NCBI GenBank assembly: GCA_020343715.1
Contig: CP070808.1
Location: 1,201,155-1,206,773, forward strand
Source of the DNA: Thermoplasmata archaeon
GTDB taxonomy: Archaea; Thermoplasmatota; DTKX01; GCA-020343715
Length of the DNA stretch: 5,619 bases
Direction of reading: 5' to 3'
Part shown: positions 1-5,112 of the stretch, piece after piece
Numbering within the stretch: position 1 is the first letter of the stretch
How the letters are laid out: every line of letters starts with the position of its first letter
Program-made: the position numbers and the translations under genes
Notes under the pieces: model-generated
Seen by the model: only the letters and a program-made list of their open reading frames with translations
The model's database searches: none
Told to the model about the DNA's origin: nothing

Positions 1-2245
1 AGGTCCAAGTGGCGGTGGTCCTCCAGCCCGAGTCGCCCTCGGTGGTGGCGAAGACGGAGGACAGTGAAGCGTAGACCCGGTACTGGACGGTGCCCCCCGA
101 GTTGTCGGTGACGGTGGTCCAGCTGACGGTGTTGCTGGTGCCCTGGGTGAACTCTGGCTCCGACGCCATGGTGGGGGCGGGCGGCGCCGAGGCGTCCTGG
201 GTGGAGGCGACCATGGCGGACCAGGAGCTCTCCTGGTCCAGGCCGTCCCGGGCCCTCACGTGGTAGTAGTAAGTGACCCCGTCCTGCAGCCCGGTGAAGG
301 TGTACGACCGGGAGGTTATCCAAGGCGAGGTCTGCAGGGGCGGGTTGAAGCTGGTATCGGTGTCGATCTCCACCTGGTAGGTTATCTGCCATATGCCACC
401 CACGTCCGTGGAGGCGGACCAAGACACGGTGTTGGTGGTGCCAGGGGTCCAAGCGGGCTCCGCCGTCATGGTGGGTATGGTGGGTGCAGAGTTGTCCTGC
501 CGGGCGAAGATCCTGGCGGACCAGGCGCTCTCTTGACCCAGGGCGTCCCGGGCCTTCACGTGGTAGTAGTACCAGCGGTTCTCCTGCAGGCCGGTGAAGT
601 TGTACTCCAGTCCGGTGGTCCAGCCCGAGTTGCCGTTGGGTGATGCGAAGTTCCCGACGTCGTCGTACTCGCAGTAGTACTCCACGCCGCCGACGCCCGT
701 GTCGGTGACCGCCGTCCACTCGGCCACGAAGTAGAGGCCGGGGTTGTAAAAATCGGCGGTCTTCATGGTGGGGGCCGGCGGGGCCGAGGAGTCCTGGGTG
801 GAGCTGGTGGTCCCCGACCAGTCGGACACCTGGGAGAAGCCGTCCCGGGACCTGACCCGGTAGTAGTACGTGGTCCCGTCGGTCAGGCTCCAGAAGGTGT
901 AGCTGGTTGAGGTGGTCCACCCCGAGGTGGACACGGGGGTGGCGAAGGAGGGTGCGTCGTCCATCTGCACCTGGTACCTCTCGCCGCCCACGCCCGCGTC
1001 GGTCACCTCGGACCACTCGATGGTGTTGGAGGTGCCCGCGGTGAACACCGGCTCCGTGGCGATGCCAGGCACCGGGGGCGGAGAGGCGTCCTGGGTCGAC
1101 GACTGGATGGCGGACCAGGAGCCCTCCTGGTCCAGGGCGTCCTTGGCCCTGACCCGGAAGTGGTAGGTCTGGCCGTCCACCAGGGAGGAGAAGGTGTAGC
1201 TGCGCGCCGTCTGCCACCCCGAGGAGAAGTCGGGGCTGGTGAACGCGGCCGAGGTGTCGGTCTCGACCAAGTACTGGATGCCGCCCACGCCCGCACCGTC
1301 CGAGGCGGCGGTCCAGGCCACGGTGTTGGCGTTGCCCGCGGTGTACTGGGGCTCCACCGAGATCACCGGGGTGGTGGGGGCGGTGTTGTCGTTGCGGGTC
1401 CAGGTGAGGATGGACCACGCGCTCTGCTGGCCCAGGGAGTCGCGGGCCCTGACCCGGTAGTAGTGCCAGGTGTTCTCGGGCAGGCCGTTGAAGGTGTGCT
1501 CCAGCCCCGAGACCCAACCGGAGTTGCCGTCGGGGGAGGGGAACCAGGACTGGGTGTCGTACTCGGCGTAGTACTCGATGCCGCCCACGCCGTCGTCGGT
1601 GGACGCGAGCCACTGGAAGGTGACGGAGAGGCCCTGGGTGTAAGTGGGCAGCGTCACCTGGTTCGGCCTGCTGGGAGGCGAGTTGTCCTGGGTGGAGCTG
1701 ACGGGGGTGGACCAGGCCGACTCCTGGGAGAAGCCGTCCCGGCTCTTGACCCTGTACAGATAGGTGGTGCCGTCGGTCAGGCCGATGAAGGTCCTGGAGG
1801 TCCCGGCCTGCCAGGCAGTTGTTCCGAGCACGGTGTTGAAGGTGGGGTCGTCAGTGTACTGTGCCTGGTACTGCACGCCGCCGATGCCGCCGTCCACGGA
1901 GGTGCCCCAGTCTATGGTGTTGCTGGTGCCCTGGGTGAAGGCGGGCTCGCCCACCACCACGGGCACCGAGGGTGGCGAGGAGTCCTGGGTGGAGGAGACG
2001 CCCGCGGACCAGGCGCCCACGTTGCCCACGCCGTCGCGGGCCTGCACCCGGTAGTGGTAGGTGGTCCCGTCGACCAGGCCGATGAAGGTGTAGGTGGTGG
2101 CCGAGGTCCAGCCCGACCCGTACACGACGGCGGTGAACCCGGCATCGGTGGCCATCTGGCAGTTGTACTCGATGTTCCCCACGCCCACGTCGGCGCCGGC
2201 GGTCCACGACACCGCGTTCACGGTGCCCTGGGTGAACAGGGGCTC
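1..2245 (-). repeat. Array of FN3 domains (7 complete, 1 partial) with a three-domain 894-bp higher-order period
   Basis: Domain boundaries were set at the E-P-x-F-T-x-G motif or its equivalent. On the minus strand the copies are: 1, 2245-1949; 2, 1948-1652; 3, 1651-1355; 4, 1354-1055; 5, 1054-761; 6, 760-461; 7, 460-161; 8, 160 to the edge (partial). Lengths are 98-100 residues. A typical copy reads EPxFTQGTSNTVSW, then VGGIxYQV, SGWxTxxSYTFxGL, DGTTYYYRVRARDG, SAWS and an STQDxSPP linker, which are FN3 hallmarks (core Trp, the Y-x-Y-R-V strand and a Pro-rich linker). Copies 2 and 5 share GFSQ, copies 3 and 6 share LGQ/ENxW and lack EPxFTQG, and copies 4 and 7 share LDQE. Copies 2-4 and copies 5-7 are each exactly 894 bp. 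FN3 arrays in secreted prokaryotic proteins usually act as spacers or as carbohydrate- or partner-binding modules. Confidence 0.93.
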
Positions 2246-3961
2246 GGCGTTCATGACGTAGCCGGCGGGGGCCACGTTGTCGGTGACCGTCACCGTCACC
2301 GTCTTGGACGTGTCGACGGTGGAGGCGACCACGCCGTTGAGGCCACCGCTGGTGACGGTGAAGGTGTGGGGGGTGTCGGTGGTGGTCCCCGAGGAGGTGG
2401 TCTCGAAATGGCGTATGCGCAACCAGTTGGCCATCCCGCTGCCGTCCAGGGTGCCCGAGGCCACGGTGGTGGTCGCCTGGTCGACCACCGAGTAGGCGCC
2501 GCCGGGGATGGGGGAGCCGTCCTGCCACTCACCCTCCACGTCTACGTACCAGTAGGACCGGAGGGCGGACGCCGTGCCGGTGACCTGGGACGTGGAGAAG
2601 CTGGAGTTGGTGATTTCCAGCTCGCCCCCGGAGGCCACGTTGAGGTCCCGGGTGGTGGAGCCGGTGATGGTGCCGTTGTAGGCGAAGAGGTCGCCGTTGG
2701 AGTCCACGGTGATGCCGTTCCCCGAGGTGTCGATGGAGAAGCCCGTCATGGTGGGCGTTCCCCCGGAGACCTGCACGCCGTGGGTGGTGGCCCCCGACAC
2801 AGTCAGGCCGGTGATGGTGGAGGAGGTGTCCCGGACGAAGGCGCCCACCGAGGCGCCCTCGATGAGGGTGTCGGCCAGGCTGACACCCCAGGTCCTGTAG
2901 ATGTAGATGCCGTTGTTGGTGCTGTCGTGGATCTCCATGTTGTTGATGCTCAGGGGCGACAGGTACACGTATATGCCGTCGTCGGTGGTGTTGCCCACCT
3001 TGCCCCCCGACACGGAGGAGCCCGCGGCGTTCCTGTAAAGGTACATGCCCCGGTTGGCGTCGTTGACGTCGGTGCCCGACACCGTGAGGGTGGCCCAGTA
3101 CGACAGGAGGCCGAAGCTCCCGGTGTCGTCCAGGTCGCAGTCGATGATGTCCACGATGTTGGAGTTGGAGTAGATGCCGCAGTAGCCGATGCCGCTGATG
3201 GATGTCCGGGTGATGTCGGCGTTGGAGTTGACAAGGTAGATGCCGTACGAGCTGGCGTCGGTGATGGTGCAGTCGGTCACCTTGGGGGTCCCCTGGGCGG
3301 TCCTGATGCCGAACACGCCACCGTCGATGGTGCAGCCGTCGATCTCGGTGGAGGAGGAGTCCATGTAAATCCCCCACTGGCTGAAGGACTCGATGTTGCA
3401 GTCCTCCACCGTGGGGCCGGCATTGGCGATGACGATGCCGTAGTAGCCGTTGGTGATGTTGACCTCTCGGACGGAACACGAGCTGGACTCCAGGTACAGC
3501 CCCCTGCTCTGCAGGCTCCCCGATACGCCGCACTCCTGCAGGTCGCTGTGGTTGAAGTAGAGCTCTCCGCCGTCCTCCACCATGAACAGGAAGTTGTAGG
3601 TGGTGTCCAGGGCCGTTATCAGCGAGGCCCCGTCGGTGGTGGAGGAGTCCCCGTCCTCGTCGTAGATGTTGAACCGGCCCCCGTCCTCAACGGTGATGCT
3701 GTACGTGGAGCCGGAATCCGAGTCCATCTTGAGGGTTACGTTCCGGAAGGTCAGCAGACCCCCGTCGTGGACTATCAGGTCCCCCTCCAGGTGTATCTCC
3801 TCGTTCTGACGGGTGATCACGTCACCGTTGTCTATCTCCCAGTCGCCGGTCATGATGGTTGGCGCGGCGACAGAACCCGTGGGCAGGACACCGAACGCGA
3901 CGGTGAGCGCTGCCAGGGCGAATGCTGCTAACAGAATCTTGGCTAGGAAGCGACGGCTCAT
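1..3961 (-). CDS. Large secreted right-handed beta-helix / fibronectin type III repeat protein, C-terminus beyond the window
   Basis: The frame opens at ATG 3961 and stays open to the left edge, giving 1320 codons with no stop. The start is supported by a strong Shine-Dalgarno sequence 8 nt upstream and an immediate signal peptide. Domain order by residue: signal peptide 1-32; beta-strand N-cap about 35-130; right-handed parallel beta-helix about 135-425, with repeated G-I-Y turns and coils of 21-23 residues; a beta-rich Ig or carboxypeptidase-regulatory-like domain about 465-563, starting RSYWYVDVEG and ending KTVTVTVT; and FN3 domains from residue 573 to the edge. The protein is exported and probably acts at or outside the cell surface. 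Families of this architecture include adhesins and polysaccharide-binding or -degrading proteins, but I see no catalytic motif, so I assign no enzyme activity. Several N-x-S/T sequons suit an archaeal surface glycoprotein. No membrane anchor is visible; it may lie beyond the window. The plus-strand frames opposite it are composition artefacts. Confidence 0.93.
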   Translation of the reverse strand, partial: MSRRFLAKILLAAFALAALTVAFGVLPTGSVAAPTIMTGDWEIDNGDVITRQNEEIHLEGDLIVHDGGLLTFRNVTLKMDSDSGSTYSITVEDGGRFNIYDEDGDSSTTDGASLITALDTTYNFLFMVEDGGELYFNHSDLQECGVSGSLQSRGLYLESSSCSVREVNITNGYYGIVIANAGPTVEDCNIESFSQWGIYMDSSSTEIDGCTIDGGVFGIRTAQGTPKVTDCTITDASSYGIYLVNSNADITRTSISGIGYCGIYSNSNIVDIIDCDLDDTGSFGLLSYWATLTVSGTDVNDANRGMYLYRNAAGSSVSGGKVGNTTDDGIYVYLSPLSINNMEIHDSTNNGIYIYRTWGVSLADTLIEGASVGAFVRDTSSTITGLTVSGATTHGVQVSGGTPTMTGFSIDTSGNGITVDSNGDLFAYNGTITGSTTRDLNVASGGELEITNSSFSTSQVTGTASALRSYWYVDVEGEWQDGSPIPGGAYSVVDQATTTVASGTLDGSGMANWLRIRHFETTSSGTTTDTPHTFTVTSGGLNGVVASTVDTSKTVTVTVTDNVAPAGYVMNAEPLFTQGTVNAVSWTAGADVGVGNIEYNCQMATDAGFTAVVYGSGWTSATTYTFIGLVDGTTYHYRVQARDGVGNVGAWSAGVSSTQDSSPPSVPVVVGEPAFTQGTSNTIDWGTSVDGGIGGVQYQAQYTDDPTFNTVLGTTAWQAGTSRTFIGLTDGTTYLYRVKSRDGFSQESAWSTPVSSTQDNSPPSRPNQVTLPTYTQGLSVTFQWLASTDDGVGGIEYYAEYDTQSWFPSPDGNSGWVSGLEHTFNGLPENTWHYYRVRARDSLGQQSAWSILTWTRNDNTAPTTPVISVEPQYTAGNANTVAWTAASDGAGVGGIQYLVETDTSAAFTSPDFSSGWQTARSYTFSSLVDGQTYHFRVRAKDALDQEGSWSAIQSSTQDASPPPVPGIATEPVFTAGTSNTIEWSEVTDAGVGGERYQVQMDDAPSFATPVSTSGWTTSTSYTFWSLTDGTTYYYRVRSRDGFSQVSDWSGTTSSTQDSSAPPAPTMKTADFYNPGLYFVAEWTAVTDTGVGGVEYYCEYDDVGNFASPNGNSGWTTGLEYNFTGLQENRWYYYHVKARDALGQESAWSARIFARQDNSAPTIPTMTAEPAWTPGTTNTVSWSASTDVGGIWQITYQVEIDTDTSFNPPLQTSPWITSRSYTFTGLQDGVTYYYHVRARDGLDQESSWSAMVASTQDASAPPAPTMASEPEFTQGTSNTVSWTTVTDNSGGTVQYRVYASLSSVFATTEGDSGWRTTATWT
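2690..3560 (-). other. Right-handed parallel beta-helix domain (PbH1-type coils) of the surface protein
   Basis: This is the region coding for about residues 135-425. The translation consists of short coils built as a turn (G-I-Y, G-I-R, G-M-Y), a strand, an Asn/Ser/Asp-rich turn and another strand, for example WGIYMDSSSTEIDGCTIDGG and YGIYLVNSNADITRTSISG. In the best-ordered part the coil length is 21-23 residues, which matches the known period of right-handed beta-helices (NosD / PbH1 families). Cysteines at 188, 210, 231 and 275 sit at the same place in successive coils, with Thr253 filling the one gap. Beta-helices of this type bind or cleave polysaccharides, or serve as structural stalks; the sequence does not say which. 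Domain edges are approximate. Confidence 0.85.
3866..3961 (-). other. Sec-type signal peptide of the surface protein
   Basis: Residues 1-32 have a short basic n-region (MSRRFLAK), a hydrophobic core (ILLAAFALAALTVAFGVL) and a small-residue c-region ending GSVA before APTIM. Signal peptidase I would plausibly cut after Ala32 or Ala33. No twin-arginine motif with the full SRRxFLK consensus is present: the RRF here lacks the expected spacing, so Sec export is the better call. There is no lipobox cysteine. Confidence 0.85.
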
Positions 3962-3967
3962 GGGGAG

Positions 3968-3975
3968 CTCCTCCT
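3968..3975 (-). promoter_or_regulatory. Strong ribosome binding site of the surface protein gene
   Basis: On the minus strand, AGGAGGAG is followed by CTCCCC and then ATG. The GGAGG core is 8 nt from the start codon and matches the archaeal 16S rRNA 3' end. It fixes ATG 3961 as the start and supports the minus-strand frame over the antisense frames. Confidence 0.8.
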
Positions 3976-3997
3976 ATTTCCCATTTGCTTTAGGTGC

Positions 3998-4017
3998 CAG
4001 GGGACCCAGGACCCCTG
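3998..4017 (-). other. Inverted repeat in the probable 5' leader of the surface protein gene
   Basis: CAGGGG at 3998-4003 pairs with CCCCTG at 4012-4017 across an 8-nt loop. It lies about 37-56 nt upstream of the start codon, inside the leader if the promoter placed near 4044-4059 is right. It could be a simple stem in the mRNA leader or an operator half-site pair; nothing decides between these, and a 6-bp GC stem can occur by chance. Confidence 0.3.
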
Positions 4018-4043
4018 ACGGATGGCATCCAACGGAGTGGTGC

Positions 4044-4059
4044 CACATAACCTTTTCCG
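4044..4059 (-). promoter_or_regulatory. Candidate archaeal promoter (BRE plus TATA-like) for the surface protein gene
   Basis: On the minus strand the stretch reads CGGAAAAGGTTATGTG: a purine-rich BRE-like GGAAAAGG followed by a weak TATA-like TTATG, in an AT-richer island of a GC-rich sequence. A start site about 25 nt downstream would give a leader of roughly 60 nt before ATG 3961. The box is a poor match to TTTATATA, so this is tentative. Confidence 0.35.
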
Positions 4060-4093
4060 TATGTGATTTGACTCTGAGAATCTCCGATAGCAA

Positions 4094-4103
4094 CGTTAAT
4101 TGG
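4094..4103 (+). promoter_or_regulatory. Candidate TATA box for the 81-residue protein gene
   Basis: CGTTAATTGG lies about 40 nt upstream of ATG 4140. It is the most AT-rich hexamer on this side of the intergenic region. Initiation about 25 nt downstream would give a short leader containing the Shine-Dalgarno match GGTGA at 4131-4135. If both this box and the minus-strand candidate are used, the two divergent promoters lie only about 40 nt apart. Confidence 0.35.
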
Positions 4104-4139
4104 ACATCTTAGCAATCCGGGGGGCGGCGCGGTGAGACC

Positions 4140-4385
4140 ATGACGGAGGAGGACGCGGAGCGGGCGGAGGAGATAGCCAGGGTCAAGGAGCGTCTGAACT
4201 TCCTGCCCGGCGGCGTGCCCAACAGCCTGTGGGGATTGACCAAGGACACGCTGGCCGAGGCCATCGTCGACGGCGAGAAGCGACGCAGCCCCGCGGGCGT
4301 GCCCCTGGTGAAGATCGGGGACAAGTGGTACTACAACGACCACGGGGACTTCCTGACCTACATGAAGGAGTACCCCGGCGACTGA
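4140..4385 (+). CDS. Small hypothetical protein, possible winged-helix (excisionase/MerR-like) fold
   Basis: 81 residues. I do not recognise a named family. The start is ATG 4140, with GGTGA ending 4 nt before it matching the archaeal anti-Shine-Dalgarno. Residues 2-20 form a highly charged, probably helical segment (TEEDAERAEEIARVKERLN). Residues 21-32 (FLPGGVPNSLWG) carry Gly/Pro turns. Residues 33-45 (LTKDTLAEAIVDG) look like a recognition-type helix. Residues 54-78 (VPLVKIGDKWYYNDHGDFLT and on to YMKEY) resemble the wing and last helix of excisionase-type proteins, where a pattern such as RVGRRWRIPREDLEAFL is usual. That similarity is by eye only; the first helix-turn-helix is not convincing and the protein lacks the usual basic charge, so a DNA-binding role is weak. 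It is divergent from the large surface protein gene, and a control role there would be guesswork. A short hairpin follows the stop codon. Confidence 0.78.
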   Translation: MTEEDAERAEEIARVKERLNFLPGGVPNSLWGLTKDTLAEAIVDGEKRRSPAGVPLVKIGDKWYYNDHGDFLTYMKEYPGD

Positions 4386-4399
4386 GGGCCCCCGGCCCT
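4385..4399 (+). terminator. Perfect GC hairpin directly after the 81-residue gene
   Basis: AGGGCC at 4385-4390 pairs with GGCCCT at 4394-4399 around a 3-nt CCC loop. The first base is the last base of the TGA stop codon. No T-run follows, whereas archaeal termination usually depends on T-rich tracts, so it may stabilise the mRNA 3' end or attenuate transcription rather than terminate. It sits just before the promoter of the next gene, which suits a transcript boundary. Confidence 0.35.
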
Positions 4400-4406
4400 A
4401 TTGCAT

Positions 4407-4423
4407 CGCGAAACTAGTTATAT
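4407..4423 (+). promoter_or_regulatory. Archaeal promoter (BRE + TATA) for the acidic protein gene
   Basis: CGCGAAACTAGTTATAT combines a BRE-like CGAAA with the TATA-like TAGTTATAT, the best such match in the window. Initiation about 25 nt downstream (near 4445-4450) would leave a leader of 30-35 nt before ATG 4481. It indicates that the acidic protein has its own promoter and is not simply cotranscribed with the 81-residue gene. Confidence 0.6.
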
Positions 4424-4480
4424 CCCATCCCACAATTCGGGGACGGTGGCGCGTCCCGTGCCCCAGGGGGGATATCGTTC

Positions 4481-4954
4481 ATGGCTCCCGAGGAGGAAGA
4501 GCAGGAGGAGGAAGAGGTCTTCGAGCCTGCGGACGACGAGGTCTTCGAACCCGCCGATGAGGAGGCGACCGAGGAGTTCGAATCGGTCGAGGACGAGGGG
4601 GAGCCCGAGGTCGTCGAGGAGTTCGATGGCTTCGACGAGAACGCCCCGGACGACATCGAGAGCTCCGGCTTCACGACCAAGGGCGGGGACATCCCGGGGT
4701 ACGAGCCCACGGTGGACGAGGTGCTGTCGTACGCCATGGGCAAGACCAAGGACCCAGCAGAGCCGGCTACCACCATGACCGTGGAGATGGACGACGGCGA
4801 AGAGCTGCCCGAGGGCATCGAGGAGGCCCTGGACGAGCTGCTCGAGGACATGGCCCCCGGCGGGGGGGACGACGAGCCGGAGGACAAGCCAGAGGACGAG
4901 CCCGAGGAGGACGAGCTGGCCGACATCTTCGACGATGAGGAGAAGGAGGAGTAG
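4481..4954 (+). CDS. Extremely acidic, probably intrinsically disordered protein
   Basis: 157 residues, no recognised family. By hand count about 69 residues are Asp or Glu, five are Lys and none is Arg, so the predicted isoelectric point is very low. Residues 4-61 are Glu/Asp-rich with a tandem octapeptide (EVFEPADD then EVFEPADE, residues 12-27). Residues 62-126 are the least biased part, with GGDIPGYEPTVDEVLSYAMG, a TTMTVEMDDG stretch and a likely helix EGIEEALDELLEDMA; this part may be a small folded or partner-binding segment. A GGG spacer precedes an acidic tail with PED/PEE repeats ending in KEE. There is no signal peptide or membrane segment, so it is probably cytoplasmic. The start ATG has only a weak G-rich Shine-Dalgarno (GGGGGGAT) but a good promoter upstream. 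It ends at TAG and faces the tRNA gene. Such proteins can be nucleic-acid mimics, chaperones or linkers; none is shown here. Low-complexity codons alone could inflate an ORF, but the promoter and the conserved-looking middle argue for a real gene. Confidence 0.78.
   Translation: MAPEEEEQEEEEVFEPADDEVFEPADEEATEEFESVEDEGEPEVVEEFDGFDENAPDDIESSGFTTKGGDIPGYEPTVDEVLSYAMGKTKDPAEPATTMTVEMDDGEELPEGIEEALDELLEDMAPGGGDDEPEDKPEDEPEEDELADIFDDEEKEE
4514..4561 (+). repeat. 24-bp tandem duplication coding for an acidic octapeptide
   Basis: Two adjacent 24-bp units encode EVFEPADD and EVFEPADE. The codons differ mainly at third positions (GAG/GAA, CCT/CCC, GCG/GCC, GAC/GAT), so the peptide has been kept while the DNA drifted. 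That suggests selection on the motif rather than a very recent slip. Confidence 0.7.
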
Positions 4955-4990
4955 GTCCCCTCCACGTTCTGTCCGCTCGATGGGAAGGAG

Positions 4991-5066
4991 TGGTAGCCCC
5001 GGGCAGATTCGAACTGCCGTCGCGAGGTCCAGAGCCTCGCATGATTGACCTCTACACTACGGGGCT
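4991..5066 (-). tRNA. tRNA-Gln, anticodon CUG, with encoded 3' CCA
   Basis: Read on the minus strand, a full cloverleaf is present. The acceptor stem AGCCCCG pairs with CGGGGCT. The D arm starts GTGT with a loop containing AGAGGTCAA. The anticodon stem CGAGG/CCTCG encloses the 7-nt loop CTCTGGA, with anticodon CTG at 5030-5032 (Gln, codon CAG). The variable loop has 4 nt, and the T stem GGCAG/CTGCC encloses TTCGAAT. Discriminator A is at 4994, followed by genomic CCA at 4993-4991. There is no intron. The A1:U72 pair is the archaeal form of tRNA-Gln. In archaea this tRNA is normally charged with Glu and then amidated by GatDE (general knowledge, not visible here). It lies 46 nt downstream of lysS on the same strand and converges with the acidic protein gene. 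Confidence 0.97.
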
Positions 5067-5095
5067 ACGTGCTGGCGAGCGCAAATGCGAAGGCC

Positions 5096-5111
5096 GTACT
5101 TATCCCTTTCG
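5096..5111 (-). promoter_or_regulatory. Candidate promoter of the tRNA-Gln gene
   Basis: On the minus strand CGAAAGGGATAAGTAC has a BRE-like CGAAAG followed by a TATA-like GGATAAGTA centred about 35 nt before the tRNA 5' end. That spacing suits a start site with a short leader trimmed by RNase P. The element ends one base from the lysS stop codon, so the intergenic space appears to be used almost entirely by this promoter. Confidence 0.5.
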
Positions 5112-5112
5112 C

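Noticed and set aside
1..2245. A CRISPR-like or DNA-level regulatory repeat array, suggested by the regular 297-300 bp spacing.
   Set aside because: The repeats keep the reading frame, vary mostly at synonymous or surface positions and translate to FN3 domains, which explains the periodicity.
1851..3533. Two long Arg/His-rich frames on the minus strand (1851-2528 and 2529-3533).
   Set aside because: They are in a different frame of the same strand as the surface protein; the composition is typical of shifted reading of GC-rich Thr/Ser/Gly codons and there are no motifs.
1160..3931. A 923-codon open frame on the plus strand opposite the surface protein gene.
   Set aside because: It is Gly/Val/Asp/His-rich with no domain pattern, signal or ribosome binding site, and lies antisense to a frame with a signal peptide, Shine-Dalgarno and clear FN3 and beta-helix repeats. 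High GC with strong third-position bias removes stops on the opposite strand.
4414..4965. A Ser-rich 183-residue frame on the minus strand opposite the acidic protein.
   Set aside because: It is the mirror of GAG/GAC-rich codons read antisense (Ser/Pro), and it would cross the plus-strand promoter. No ribosome binding site supports it.
4952..4996. Read-through of the TAG stop of the acidic protein as pyrrolysine, to a second TAG at 4994-4996.
   Set aside because: Some Thermoplasmatota decode TAG, but the 13-codon extension runs into the tRNA gene, its composition is unlike the protein, and no Pyl genes are in the window. TAG is taken as the stop.
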